In this document: piece by piece, positions 1 to 9,217 of the stretch
Layout of the letters: each line of letters begins with the position of its first letter
Position numbering within the stretch: position 1 is the stretch's first letter
Assembly: GCA_039984955.1 (NCBI GenBank)
Contig: JBDWTN010000007.1
Location: 1,434,501-1,498,500, forward strand
Reading direction: 5' to 3'
Length of the DNA stretch: 64,000 nucleotides
DNA from: Marinobacter alexandrii
GTDB lineage: Bacteria; Bacteroidota; Bacteroidia; Cytophagales; Cyclobacteriaceae
Made by a program: the position numbers and the translations under genes
The notes under the pieces: model-generated
What the model was told of the DNA's origin: nothing
The model's input: only the letters and a program-made list of their open reading frames with translations
The model's database searches: none

Positions 1-715
1 TCTCAATGATGACATCCAATTCTTCCTCAGCAATAGGACCATCTTTCCATAAATGGGCGAATCCATCTATTCCTGTTTTTGCTAGCTCAACAGCGTGATT
101 CTTCCTGGATATATGAGCTACCGTTTTATACCCATACTTTTTGGAAGCCTTTACTATACTTGTTACCTGCGTAGGTGTTAATGTTGGCTTACTCGGCTCA
201 TAGATGATCTTGATGTAATCCGACCCTCCTGTATATGCTTCATCCACGAACTGAGCAGGTGATCGAGCTTCACCAATAGTAGGAACCGGATATCCATATT
301 GGGTACCATGACCATTCTCTACAGTAGCAGCAAATCCTGTGGAGTAGAATCGAGCATAACCTTCTTCTAACTTCAACGATTTTAGTTCATCAAGGTCCGC
401 AGAAGTATTCATATCTAAGACCGCAAAAACTCCAAACTCCAGTGCATTTTTCAGGTGATAGGGAATCCAGGCATGCACATGACTATTGATAAGCCCTGGA
501 ATGATCGTTTTCTTGGCCCCATCTATCAGACTCATGTCCGAGGTATGCTTGATTCTTTTAGCAATTCGGTCAATTCTACCATCTATGATAGAGACATCTA
601 CTTTTTCGAAAACATGGTAACCATCAAATAACTTGACATCATTAATTAGATAGTTCTTTTGCGCTGTAGCATAATTACAAGCAACAAGATTTAATATTAT
701 TAATATTGTTTTCAT
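1..715 (-). CDS. Amidohydrolase family protein (3' end cut by window edge)
   Basis: The reading frame begins with an ATG on the minus strand at 715 and runs off the left edge, so only about 238 residues are visible. The N-terminus is a hydrophobic secretion signal ending in ATAQ (an LVAC lipobox-like string around residue 13 makes a lipoprotein possible). After it come the small beta domain typical of metal-dependent amidohydrolases and the metal-binding HxH in the segment PGLINSHVHAW (H79, H81). A later histidine in TVAHISRKNHAVELA fits a further metal ligand. The family hydrolyses amide or C-N bonds in cyclic substrates; the exported form suggests a periplasmic peptidase- or imidazolonepropionase-like enzyme. 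Substrate unknown, and the catalytic aspartate lies outside the window. Confidence 0.8.
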   Translation of the reverse strand, partial: MKTILIILNLVACNYATAQKNYLINDVKLFDGYHVFEKVDVSIIDGRIDRIAKRIKHTSDMSLIDGAKKTIIPGLINSHVHAWIPYHLKNALEFGVFAVLDMNTSADLDELKSLKLEEGYARFYSTGFAATVENGHGTQYGYPVPTIGEARSPAQFVDEAYTGGSDYIKIIYEPSKPTLTPTQVTSIVKASKKYGYKTVAHISRKNHAVELAKTGIDGFAHLWKDGPIAEEELDVIIE

Positions 716-754
716 GCAAACTAGTTTATTTTATAAACTTAAAATTCAAAAAAA

Positions 755-1042
755 TTATTCTATGTATTTTTTTAAGCTATTCACGTAGTTTTCGAAAGCT
801 TTAATTCCAACCTTGGTTATACTACAAGTGGTAACTGGCTTCTTCCCTCTAAATGATTTGACCACACTGATATAACCTGCACTAGAAAGCTTATCTAATT
901 GCACGCTTAAGTTTCCTGCCGTAGCTCCGGTTTTCTCTTTGATAAAGACAAATTCTGCAGAGTCCACACCAATCAAGAGCGACATTGTGGCTAATCGCAA
1001 TTGTGAATGAAGTAAAGGATCTAATTGTACAAAGTCACTCAT
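755..1042 (-). CDS. Small winged-helix transcriptional regulator (95 aa)
   Basis: A 95-residue protein that is essentially one winged helix-turn-helix. Helices in residues 10-25 and 30-40 lead to a recognition helix in the segment GATAGNLSVQLDKL and a wing in GYISVVKSFRGKKP. This matches the HTH_34/MarR-like stand-alone regulators common in Bacteroidota, which usually sit beside a small membrane protein gene. Its start overlaps the stop of the upstream membrane protein by four bases (ATGA), so the two are almost certainly cotranscribed and translationally coupled. Ligand and targets are unknown; autoregulation of the pair is an inference. Confidence 0.8.
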   Translation of the reverse strand: MSDFVQLDPLLHSQLRLATMSLLIGVDSAEFVFIKEKTGATAGNLSVQLDKLSSAGYISVVKSFRGKKPVTTCSITKVGIKAFENYVNSLKKYIE

Positions 1043-1605
1043 TTTTCTGCCTTCCTAAGTAAATATCCAGGAACTAAATATCCTGCTAATATACCTATTG
1101 CACCTACCAGATATTGATCTATTGGATCCATATTAAAAGCAATAATACTTGCAACCCAAAGAGCTATTCCTCCCATCGTCAAGGGACTGAAACGCAGTGC
1201 CTGGCCGGATATGAATGTACCAATTCCAGCAAAAGTTAGAATAATCGCATTTGTATCATAATTTTCATTGGTTGTGAAAAAGAGAATAATTATCACTCCA
1301 ATGAAGACAGAAAGCCAAATCTGGCTATACATACGATCTAAATGGCTTCTCACTGAACCTTCTCTCTTAGCACCATAAATCATTGAAGCAATTGCAGCCG
1401 GTATAGTTAATACCCAAACAATGTAAGGGTGTTCATACCAATCATATTTTGCTATGAGATAGTGTCCTAGATTAGCAAGCATTACTACCCAACCCCATAG
1501 AAGAAAATAAAAACTTCCTCCCTTGGCTACATTTCTCTTAGCTTGCCCAATCATATCGGTTATCAATGCTAAACTTTCATCTTGTGACAATTCTTTGTTA
1601 CTCAT
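1039..1605 (-). CDS. Integral membrane protein, unknown function
   Basis: I place the start at the ATG at 1605 (MSNKELSQDESL) rather than at 1638, because the extra 11 residues are polar and uncharacteristic. The protein begins with a soluble helix (ISNKE..IGQAKRNVAKG-like) followed by about five hydrophobic segments, with TM pairs near YFLLWGWVVMLANLGHYL, VWVLTIPAAIASMIYGA, IWLSVFIGVIIILFFT, IILTFAGIGTFISG and LVGAIGILAGYLVPGYLL. No catalytic motif is visible. It is translationally coupled to the downstream winged-helix regulator. Such membrane protein plus small HTH pairs are common in Bacteroidota, but their role is unknown to me. Confidence 0.75.
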   Translation of the reverse strand: MSNKELSQDESLALITDMIGQAKRNVAKGGSFYFLLWGWVVMLANLGHYLIAKYDWYEHPYIVWVLTIPAAIASMIYGAKREGSVRSHLDRMYSQIWLSVFIGVIIILFFTTNENYDTNAIILTFAGIGTFISGQALRFSPLTMGGIALWVASIIAFNMDPIDQYLVGAIGILAGYLVPGYLLRKAEK

Positions 1606-1708
1606 AATTTTATAGGTTTTACTATAAATACGATACAATTATAAATAAGTTTATTTTATAAACCAAAATCACAAAAATATAACGACCATATTAGCCGCCA
1701 TATTCAAT

Positions 1709-4270
1709 TTAATCTTCTTTCTTATCTGAAGTCTTACTTGCTTTTTTCTTTTTAAGCTTGATCGTAAGCTCTTCTTTTTTACCATCCCAGTCTGCAACAA
1801 GTGTATCTCCTTCTTGAATTTCTCCTTTTAGAATTTCTTCAGCAACAGGATCCTCCAAGTGCTTCTGAATGGCTCTTGCGAGTGGTCTAGCCCCATACTG
1901 TGGATCATAGCCTTTGTCCGACAAGAACTCCTTAGCTTTCTTAGTTAAGTCTACTGAGTATCCTAGATCTGTAATACGTGAGAAAAGCTTCCCTAACGTG
2001 ATGTCGATAATTTTGAAGATATCTTCTTTCTCTAGTGAGTTAAAAATGATTACATCATCCAATCGATTCAAAAACTCCGGGCTAAAAGTCTTCTTCAAAG
2101 CATTCTGAATGGTTGATTTCATGATTTCATCCATTGAATCTTTTCTACTTTGAGTAGCAAAACCGATTCCTGCTCCAAAATCCTTCAAATCTCTGACACC
2201 AATATTGGAAGTCATAATGATGATCGTATTTCGAAAATCTACTTTTCTTCCAAGACCGTCTGTAAGAACTCCGTCATCCAGTACCTGCAAGAGTATGTTA
2301 AATACATCTGGGTGAGCCTTCTCAATTTCATCCAAGAGCACGACGCTATAAGGCTTTCTTCTTACTTTCTCAGTAAGCTGCCCACCCTCTTCATAACCTA
2401 CATATCCTGGGGGCGCTCCAACAAGTCTGGATACAGAGAATTTTTCCATGTACTCACTCATATCTATTCTTATGAGAGAATCGTCTTTATCGAAAAGAAA
2501 AGTGGAAAGAACCTTAGCCATCTCCGTCTTACCTACTCCAGTAGGACCCAGAAATACAAAAGATCCTATTGGTTTCTTCGGATCTTTTAGTCCAACTCTA
2601 GTTCGTTGAATCGCCTTAGACAACTTCTTGATCGCTTCACTTTGACCAATTACTCTTCCTTCCAAGTCCTTGCCCATCATTAAGAGTTTCGCACTCTCAT
2701 TCTCTGCGATTCGCTTGGTAGGAATACCAGTCATCATAGCAATCACATCAGCTACATTATCCTCACTTACCTCGTATCGCTTCGTTTTAGTCTCCTCTTC
2801 CCATCTAGTTTTTTCATCATCAAGTTGAGCAATAAGTTTTTTCTCTTTATCTCTCAGCTGAGCAGCTTCCTCATACTTTTGACTCTTAACAACCTTGTTC
2901 TTTTCTTTCTTCACATCTTCAATCTGATCCTCAAGCTCAGTTATAATCTTAGGCACATTGATATTATTGATATGAACTCTGGCCCCAGCTTCATCCATCA
3001 CGTCTATTGCCTTATCTGGAAGAAACCGATCAGAAATGTATCTATCCGAGAGGACAACACAAGCTTTAAGAGCTTCTGGAGAATAATTCACGTGATGATG
3101 ACTCTCATATTTATCTTTGATATTCTCTAGAATCTGATGCGTCTCTTCTGGAGAAGTAGCATCTACCATCACCATCTGAAATCTTCTCGCTAGAGCGCCA
3201 TCTTTCTCAATATATTGTCGATACTCGTCTAACGTTGTTGCTCCAATACATTGAATTTCTCCACGAGCCAATGCCGGCTTAAACATGTTACTGGCATCTA
3301 GTGACCCTGATGCTCCACCAGCCCCCACGATGGTGTGGAGTTCATCTATAAATAAGATTACTTCAGGAGATTTTTCAATCTCATTCATGACAGCTTTCAT
3401 TCGCTCCTCAAACTGTCCACGATATTTGGTTCCAGCAACCAAAGAAGCTAAATCGAGGGTTACAACCCTTTTTCCAAACAGGATTCTAGAAACTTTTTTC
3501 TGAACTATTCTTAGAGCTAACCCCTCCGCAATGGCTGTTTTACCTACACCAGGCTCCCCAATAAGTATTGGGTTATTCTTTTTTCTTCGACTCAATATCT
3601 GAGCCACCCGCTCTATTTCTTTTTCTCGCCCAATGATTGGATCAAGTTTATCCTCTTCAGCTAATTTTGTCAGGTCTCTACCAAAATTATCCAGCACTGG
3701 TGTTCTTGACTTCTCTGCGCCTTTTTCCTTGCCTGTTGAAGATCTTCCTCCCCCTCTCGGTGAACTTGAGTAAAGCTCATCTCCATCATCGTTTGGATCA
3801 TCTGTATCAGCAGATGCCATTGGATTTTCTGTCTGATATTCCAGCATCTCCTTTACTAAATCGTAGTTAACTTCAAATTTTTCCAGTATTTGAGTTGCTA
3901 GATTATCTTCATCTCGTAAGATTGATAGCAGCAAATGCTCAGTGCCAATCAATGCACTTTTAAAAATTTTGGCCTCCAAATACGTAATCTTCAATACTTT
4001 TTCAGACTGTCTTGTAAGTGGAATATTAGCTAAGTTTTTTACGTTACTTGTTGCTGTCCCTTTAGTTGCTTGTTCGATTGCAGACCTAAGTTCCTTCATG
4101 GATAGCCCTAGCTTCTTCATGACGCTTACTGCTACCCCTTCGCCTTCTCTGATCATACCCAGTAAAAGGTGTTCTGTGCCAATGTAGTCATGCCCCAATC
4201 GCAGAGCTTCTTCTCTACTCAATGAGATAACTTCTTTGACTCTATTTGAAAATTTCGCCTCTTTTGACAT
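1709..4270 (-). CDS. clpC: ClpC, AAA+ unfoldase subunit of Clp protease
   Basis: An 853-residue HSP100 protein, the usual ClpC length. It has two N-terminal Clp repeats (residues 1-145), a disordered linker (150-190), the first AAA+ domain with Walker A GEPGVGKT at 238-245 and Walker B VILFIDELH, and a coiled middle region with a UVR motif (QKYEEAAQLRDKEKKL). The second AAA+ domain has Walker A GPTGVGKT and the sensor region PEFLNRLDDVI. The middle UVR motif and the Clp N domain separate ClpC from ClpA and ClpX. It unfolds proteins for ClpP in the cytosol. It is monocistronic here, with a 144-bp gap upstream, and ends in a lysine-rich tail (KKKKASKTSDKKED). Confidence 0.97.
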   Translation of the reverse strand: MSKEAKFSNRVKEVISLSREEALRLGHDYIGTEHLLLGMIREGEGVAVSVMKKLGLSMKELRSAIEQATKGTATSNVKNLANIPLTRQSEKVLKITYLEAKIFKSALIGTEHLLLSILRDEDNLATQILEKFEVNYDLVKEMLEYQTENPMASADTDDPNDDGDELYSSSPRGGGRSSTGKEKGAEKSRTPVLDNFGRDLTKLAEEDKLDPIIGREKEIERVAQILSRRKKNNPILIGEPGVGKTAIAEGLALRIVQKKVSRILFGKRVVTLDLASLVAGTKYRGQFEERMKAVMNEIEKSPEVILFIDELHTIVGAGGASGSLDASNMFKPALARGEIQCIGATTLDEYRQYIEKDGALARRFQMVMVDATSPEETHQILENIKDKYESHHHVNYSPEALKACVVLSDRYISDRFLPDKAIDVMDEAGARVHINNINVPKIITELEDQIEDVKKEKNKVVKSQKYEEAAQLRDKEKKLIAQLDDEKTRWEEETKTKRYEVSEDNVADVIAMMTGIPTKRIAENESAKLLMMGKDLEGRVIGQSEAIKKLSKAIQRTRVGLKDPKKPIGSFVFLGPTGVGKTEMAKVLSTFLFDKDDSLIRIDMSEYMEKFSVSRLVGAPPGYVGYEEGGQLTEKVRRKPYSVVLLDEIEKAHPDVFNILLQVLDDGVLTDGLGRKVDFRNTIIIMTSNIGVRDLKDFGAGIGFATQSRKDSMDEIMKSTIQNALKKTFSPEFLNRLDDVIIFNSLEKEDIFKIIDITLGKLFSRITDLGYSVDLTKKAKEFLSDKGYDPQYGARPLARAIQKHLEDPVAEEILKGEIQEGDTLVADWDGKKEELTIKLKKKKASKTSDKKED

Positions 4271-4414
4271 GCGTTTTGTCTTTCGCTTTTTAGTAAAAAT
4301 ATAGGATATACGAAGAAATATCCTTTAATGTAAGTGAAAAAACATGAGCAGTTTAAGATTTGTTCATTATCTAAAAACTAAATCGGTAATGAATTTAATC
4401 TCCAATTTTTTTGA

Positions 4415-5032
4415 TCACTTTCTTCTAGCGGAGTTCTTCAAAATTTGTGCCGCGTTTGGGCCTTCGCACATGATCAAATCGGTAATACTCAGATTTGGAA
4501 CAAATGTATTACCAAAAAGTTGTCTGTAGGTAATTGAATCATAGATTTTTCGATCAGAGAAAGGTTTCTTGGGATTTATGGTATCTCTGAAGTCAAGATC
4601 ATGAGAATCTTCATAGTTAGCTGTCAATTTGACATCTACTTTGATTTGTAAGAGTTTGATTGACATTTGAAGAAATTCAAAACTAAGATCTACCAAATAG
4701 TCGAAATTCTTCTCCCAAATCTTCCGAAACTCCTCTGAAAAGTATTCGAAAAAAGGAGCTTTGCCGTAAGCTGAATAGAAAGCACCCCAATGATCTTTAA
4801 CCCATCTCTGTGAGTAATCAATCTTTACTTCTTTTGTCGGCATACCATTTGAATAACTTACAGGAACAATTACAGGCTGCACTTTATTTGACGTGAGAAA
4901 GTAAGATCTATTTCGATAAGTCTGCTTAGGGAATGAATCTTGAACTTCAAGCGTAACCTGATCATACTGATTCAAGAGGGTAAAATATTCGATATTACCT
5001 AAGTAGTGTGGCTCGATGACTAATATACTCAT
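4415..5032 (-). CDS. WbqC-like family protein
   Basis: A 205-residue protein beginning [17 protein letters not shown] and continuing with QTYRNRSYF and VPVSYSNG, the pattern of the WbqC-like family (typical segments: an N-terminal PxYxPxIxYF-like stretch and a conserved N-R-x-x-I/F). WbqC was first seen in O-antigen clusters; the family is common and single-copy in Bacteroidota and its reaction is not established. Here it is coupled by a four-base overlap to the upstream Sua5/YciO-like gene rather than to glycan genes. The C-terminus ([23 protein letters not shown]) is a conserved helix. Function unassigned. Confidence 0.85.
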   Translation of the reverse strand: MSILVIEPHYLGNIEYFTLLNQYDQVTLEVQDSFPKQTYRNRSYFLTSNKVQPVIVPVSYSNGMPTKEVKIDYSQRWVKDHWGAFYSAYGKAPFFEYFSEEFRKIWEKNFDYLVDLSFEFLQMSIKLLQIKVDVKLTANYEDSHDLDFRDTINPKKPFSDRKIYDSITYRQLFGNTFVPNLSITDLIMCEGPNAAQILKNSARRK

Positions 5033-5655
5033 GAAATCAAATTAACATCACCTATTCCCTTTCGAATAATTTTTGGTTCGCTCCCAGTGCAATCTATAAC
5101 TGTACTCGGGTGCACCTGACCAAATCCACCATCAATAACGACATCAACCAAATTTCGAAATTGATCATATATTAGCTCAGGATCTGTAGCATGATCATGT
5201 ATTTCGTCATCATGAATGGATGTAGTAATAATGGGATTCCCTAATTCTTTCACAATCTCTCTTGGAATATTATTGTCAGGAACTCTAATACCTACGGTTT
5301 TCTTTTTCACGTTTAGAATTTTAGGAACCTTAGAGGAAGATTCCAAAATAAAGGTGAATGCACCAGGTAGAGTTTTTTTCATCAATTTAAATGTGGGGGT
5401 ATCCAAATGCTTTGTGTATTCAGAGATATGACTTAGGTCATAGCAAATGAATGAAAGATTGAGATGCTTGTTCTTAATCCCTTTGATCTGTCTAATCCGC
5501 TCAATAGCTTTCTGATTAAAAATATCACAACCCAAACCATAAACCGTATCCGTGGGATAAATAATCACACCGCCATTCTTCAGAATTCTAGTGATCTCTT
5601 CGATTTTTCTTCTTTCTGGATTTTCCTTGTAAAGCTTGATAAATTCTGCTGTCAT
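5029..5655 (-). CDS. Sua5/YciO/YrdC family protein (probable threonylcarbamoyl-AMP synthase)
   Basis: A 208-residue single-domain YrdC-like protein. Diagnostic segments are [18 protein letters not shown] (residues 28-45), [12 protein letters not shown] and [15 protein letters not shown], followed by a C-terminal [21 protein letters not shown] strand. The family binds ATP and L-threonine and makes threonylcarbamoyl-AMP for the t6A modification at position 37 of ANN-decoding tRNAs. The lack of a Sua5 C-terminal extension and the spacing of the KKTLPG region resemble the YciO subgroup, whose enzymatic role is less certain. The gene heads a two-gene operon with the WbqC-like protein. Confidence 0.88.
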   Translation of the reverse strand: MTAEFIKLYKENPERRKIEEITRILKNGGVIIYPTDTVYGLGCDIFNQKAIERIRQIKGIKNKHLNLSFICYDLSHISEYTKHLDTPTFKLMKKTLPGAFTFILESSSKVPKILNVKKKTVGIRVPDNNIPREIVKELGNPIITTSIHDDEIHDHATDPELIYDQFRNLVDVVIDGGFGQVHPSTVIDCTGSEPKIIRKGIGDVNLIS

Positions 5656-5857
5656 TGAAAAAATCTATTCGCCAATCTTCAATTAAGACTCTAAATTGGA
5701 CAAAACAGTCCGTTTCGAAATCAAATTACTAAATTGTTAAGCTTATCCGGACTGGTTTAATTTATTTTGCGGAAAATTTTAATGTCTTTTTTGGGTAATT
5801 GTATCAATTACTATGACTTTAAACTTTACTTATCAGATATAATAAGAACAAACTGCA

Positions 5858-7174
5858 ATGTCAGAAAATACAACTATCCAAAAGCCAAATGGCAAACTAG
5901 GAATTCTAACTCCGGGAATGGGAGCTGTTTCTACCACATTCATGGCGGGTGTGTTAAGCATAAGAAAAGGGCTTTCTGATCCTATTGGATCGCTTACTCA
6001 AATGGGAACAATTCGCCTAGGTAAACGAACTGAAAATAGAAATCCGCTGATTAAGGATTTTATTCCATTGGCATCATTGGATGATATAGCATTAGGCGGA
6101 TGGGATCTTTTTGAAGATAACGCGTACGAAGCAGCTATGCATGCAAAGGTTCTTGACAAAGATCTTTTAAATGATTTGAAAGATGAGCTCGAGCAAATAA
6201 AGCCTATGAAGGCCGTGTTTGATAAAAATTACGTGAAGCGACTTGAAGGCAGTCATGTGAAAACTGGGGCCAATAAGATGGAACTGGCTGAAGCTGTCAT
6301 GGAAGATATCCGTCAGTTCAAGAAAGAAAATAATTGTGAACGCATTGTTATGGTATGGTGCGGTTCCACAGAAATATACATTGAAGAGGGAGAGGTGCAT
6401 TCATCTATTGAAAAGTTAGAAGAAGGCCTAAGAAATAATCATCCTGACATTGCGCCAAGTATGATTTATGCGTATGCTGCAGTTAAGATGGGAATTCCTT
6501 ATGCGAATGGGGCTCCAAACTTGTCTTGTGATGTAGATGCCATGGTAGAACTAGCCAAGCAAACAGGTGCTCCAATAGCGGGTAAAGACTTCAAAACTGG
6601 TCAAACACTCATGAAGACCATTCTTGCTCCTGGTCTTAAAGCCAGATCTCTTGGCATAGATGGATGGTTTTCAACAAATATTCTTGGAAATAGAGACGGA
6701 GAAGTACTTGATGACCCTGATAATTTTAAAACCAAAGAGGTTTCCAAACTAGGTGTTCTAGAAGAAGTTCTAGAACCAGAATTGCATCCAAAACTTTATG
6801 GTAATTTATATCATAAAGTAAGAATCAACTACTATCCTCCTAGAGGAGACGACAAAGAGGGATGGGACAATATTGACATTAAAGGATGGCTAGGATACAA
6901 AATGCAAATTAAGGTTGACTTTCTATGTAAAGACTCCATTCTAGCAGCCCCATTGGTTCTGGATTTAGCGCTCTTTCTTGATCTTGCGAGTCGTGCAAAC
7001 ATGAAGGGGGGAATTCAAGAATGGCTATCGTTCTATTTGAAATCTCCTCAGGCATTGAAAGGCTTAAAACCGCAGCATGACATTTTTGTTCAGTTGATGA
7101 AACTCAAGAATACATTGAGACATCTTGCTGGTGAAGATTTGATTACGAATCTAGGACTTGATTATTACGATTGA
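5858..7174 (+). CDS. Inositol-3-phosphate synthase (myo-inositol-1-phosphate synthase)
   Basis: A 438-residue NAD-dependent isomerase that turns glucose 6-phosphate into inositol phosphate. The Rossmann motif TPGMGAVSTTFMAG lies at the N-terminus. Later family segments are VWCGSTEIY, YAYAAVKMGIPYANGAPN, TGAPIAGKDFKTGQTLMKT (conserved lysine-rich catalytic loop) and the C-terminal FLCKDSILAAPLVLDLALFLDLA. Length matches bacterial members of the Inositol-1-P synthase family. It is the first gene of the presumed sphingolipid locus and would supply the inositol headgroup. A promoter is expected in the 202-bp gap upstream. Its stop directly abuts the stop of the convergent cytidylyltransferase-like gene. 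Confidence 0.93.
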   Translation: MSENTTIQKPNGKLGILTPGMGAVSTTFMAGVLSIRKGLSDPIGSLTQMGTIRLGKRTENRNPLIKDFIPLASLDDIALGGWDLFEDNAYEAAMHAKVLDKDLLNDLKDELEQIKPMKAVFDKNYVKRLEGSHVKTGANKMELAEAVMEDIRQFKKENNCERIVMVWCGSTEIYIEEGEVHSSIEKLEEGLRNNHPDIAPSMIYAYAAVKMGIPYANGAPNLSCDVDAMVELAKQTGAPIAGKDFKTGQTLMKTILAPGLKARSLGIDGWFSTNILGNRDGEVLDDPDNFKTKEVSKLGVLEEVLEPELHPKLYGNLYHKVRINYYPPRGDDKEGWDNIDIKGWLGYKMQIKVDFLCKDSILAAPLVLDLALFLDLASRANMKGGIQEWLSFYLKSPQALKGLKPQHDIFVQLMKLKNTLRHLAGEDLITNLGLDYYD

Positions 7175-7909
7175 TCATAGTTTAGATTGATTCATTAAAT
7201 CGATGGTACTTTGAAGGTCATCTGGATTGTCAACATCATTCCAGGTGAACCCTTCTACCAAGACTGACTTTGCCTGCCTTTCACTCATAAGTTTAGAGAC
7301 CGACTCTGAAATTGTGTACTCCTCCTTATCAAAAGATTTGTGGAACACATCAAACACGTTAGCTTTTAATCTAAATAGTCCCGTATCATATCTGTTATAT
7401 ATAGGGATCGTCTTCCCAATTGATTCGATAAAATCCTGATCGTCGACCTGAACTTTTGTGACATCATCAATATCTATATGCTGATTGGTCTCTCCAGGCA
7501 TATCAACAGCTAACTGCAAGGTAGTCTCAAGTTTTGACGACTTTCTGATGAATTCGCCAACGAATTCGGGATCGAAAATATGATCCCCCATAGTCAGAAA
7601 AAAGTCAGTCATGCCATTGTTCTCAACCCATTCCTTGGAACGAAAAACAGAAAATCCATTTTCTAAATCAAACCTCTCGTTATGAAGTATAGTTATATCT
7701 GCATCATGAGAGTTTTTCAATTCGGGTAGAGCAGCTTCTAACTTCTCAGCACCATAGCCGCTGATGATACAGAACTTTTCCACTCCATACTTTTTAAAAA
7801 TCCTTATGTGGCGTGCCATCAAAGTTTCACCATTTAAAGTGACGAGACTTTTTGGAATGCCGGTATCTAATCGGGTATTTTTACCTGCAGCAAGTATTAC
7901 GAGATTCAA
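7175..7909 (-). CDS. Nucleotidyltransferase, probably inositol-1-phosphate cytidylyltransferase-like
   Basis: A 244-residue sugar-nucleotidyltransferase fold. The N-terminal LAAGKNTRL (residues 6-14) with PKSL is the NTP-binding loop, FLTMGDHIF (104-112) carries the metal-binding region and FTWNDVDNPDDL closes the domain. From memory, the MGDH motif, the DITKV/QVDD stretch and the DTGLF segment resemble the cytidylyltransferase half of archaeal IPCT-DIPPS, which makes CDP-inositol. That reading fits a position between inositol-phosphate synthase and serine palmitoyltransferase, with a CDP-alcohol phosphotransferase in the same locus. Alternatives are a phosphocholine or aminoethylphosphonate cytidylyltransferase. 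Its orientation is opposite to its neighbours. Confidence 0.7.
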   Translation of the reverse strand: MNLVILAAGKNTRLDTGIPKSLVTLNGETLMARHIRIFKKYGVEKFCIISGYGAEKLEAALPELKNSHDADITILHNERFDLENGFSVFRSKEWVENNGMTDFFLTMGDHIFDPEFVGEFIRKSSKLETTLQLAVDMPGETNQHIDIDDVTKVQVDDQDFIESIGKTIPIYNRYDTGLFRLKANVFDVFHKSFDKEEYTISESVSKLMSERQAKSVLVEGFTWNDVDNPDDLQSTIDLMNQSKL

Positions 7910-8010
7910 AATGATTGATTTTCTGTTAAATGTGTCAAAATTGACAAAGGATTCGATTCAAATCTCAATGTTACGAAAATGTTTCCAAGTGATATAACTA
8001 AATTTGCGGA

Positions 8011-9216
8011 ATGGGGAATTTTTTGAGAGAACGTTTTTCGAGTTTCAAGCTCGCGGAAGATGCAAAAAAGAATGGATATTATGCATTTTTCCGTACGTTC
8101 CAGTCTAAACAAGAAACTGAGGTAAAGGTCAATGGAAAGGATGTTTTGATGTTCGGCTCTAATAGTTATTTGGGGCTTACGACTCATCCAAAGGTGATTG
8201 AGGCCGCAGAAAACGCAGTTCGGAAATATGGTTCTAGCTGTTCAGGTTCAAGATTTTTGAATGGAACTACTGATATGCATGAAGAACTGGAAAGTAATCT
8301 TGCAAAATTCCTTAATAAAGAAGAAGCTCTTGTTTTTAGTACTGGATTCCAAGTCAATCTTGGAGTACTGCCCACCATTGCAAAACAAGGCGATGCTCTT
8401 TTGTTGGACAGATTAAATCATGCTTCTTTATATGAAGGAGCTAAATTAAGTGATGCTTCTACGGTTGTGTTTAGGCACAATGACATGGCAGCTCTTGAAA
8501 AAAAATTATCTCAACTTCAGGATGCAAACCACCGGATAATCGCTGTTGATGGTATCTTCAGCATGGAAGGTAACATCGCCAAGCTTCCAGAAATTGTAGA
8601 ACTCTCAAAAAAATACAATGCATCTGTGATGAGTGATTGTGCTCATGCAATCGGAGTTCTTGGAGATCATGGACGAGGAACACCCGATCACTTTGGACTG
8701 ACAGATGAAATAGAATTGATTGGAGGAACATTTAGTAAATCTCTTGCCTCTCTGGGTGGATTTATAGCTGGGGATAAAGAAACTATACAATACATTAGAC
8801 ATGTAGCCCGTTCGCTCATCTTTAGTGCAAGTATGACTCCCGCATCTACTGCTGCTACAATAGTTGCTTTAGAAATAATGCAATCAGATGACTCAAGAAG
8901 ATTGAAGTTATGGGAGAATACAAATTACTCTCTTAAAAGATTAAAAGAACTAGGTTTTGACACTGGACATGCAGAGACTCCAATTATCCCTATCTACATT
9001 CGAGATAATGAGAAAGCATACAAAATGACTATGCGTTTGTTTGAAGAAGGGGTATTTGTAAATCCAGTCGTGGCACCTGCAGTGGCACCTACAGACACAT
9101 TGATTCGATTTTCATTGATGGCAACTCACACTATTGAGCAAATCGATATTGCTATAGACAAAATTCTTAAGGTGGCAAATGAATTGGATGTGAAACGTCA
9201 AATCGAAGTAGCTTAA
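8011..9216 (+). CDS. spt: Serine palmitoyltransferase (alpha-oxoamine synthase family)
   Basis: A 401-residue PLP enzyme of the alpha-oxoamine synthase family. Visible features are GSNSYLGLTTHP (49-60), GSSCSGSRFLNGT (74-86), the cofactor-stacking histidine in LNHASLYEG (H137), the PLP-binding aspartate region SDCAHAIG (D209, H212) and the Schiff-base lysine in GGTFSKSLASLGG (K243). The family also contains 2-amino-3-ketobutyrate ligase and 8-amino-7-oxononanoate synthase, but the neighbouring CerR-like, ceramide-synthase-like and desaturase genes make sphingoid-base formation (serine + acyl thioester to 3-ketosphinganine) the best reading. A TAAATTTG string at 7999-8006 resembles the Bacteroidota -7 box but lies only 5 bases before the ATG, which would imply a leaderless mRNA. 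Confidence 0.9.
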   Translation: MGNFLRERFSSFKLAEDAKKNGYYAFFRTFQSKQETEVKVNGKDVLMFGSNSYLGLTTHPKVIEAAENAVRKYGSSCSGSRFLNGTTDMHEELESNLAKFLNKEEALVFSTGFQVNLGVLPTIAKQGDALLLDRLNHASLYEGAKLSDASTVVFRHNDMAALEKKLSQLQDANHRIIAVDGIFSMEGNIAKLPEIVELSKKYNASVMSDCAHAIGVLGDHGRGTPDHFGLTDEIELIGGTFSKSLASLGGFIAGDKETIQYIRHVARSLIFSASMTPASTAATIVALEIMQSDDSRRLKLWENTNYSLKRLKELGFDTGHAETPIIPIYIRDNEKAYKMTMRLFEEGVFVNPVVAPAVAPTDTLIRFSLMATHTIEQIDIAIDKILKVANELDVKRQIEVA

Positions 9217-9217
9217 G

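Noticed and set aside
1914-4187. Several 60-146-codon frames on the plus strand inside clpC
   Set aside because: Shadows of clpC: the opposite strand has conserved AAA+ motifs throughout.
7906-8187. 93-codon minus-strand frame over the start of serine palmitoyltransferase
   Set aside because: Overlaps conserved coding sequence of spt; translation has no motif.
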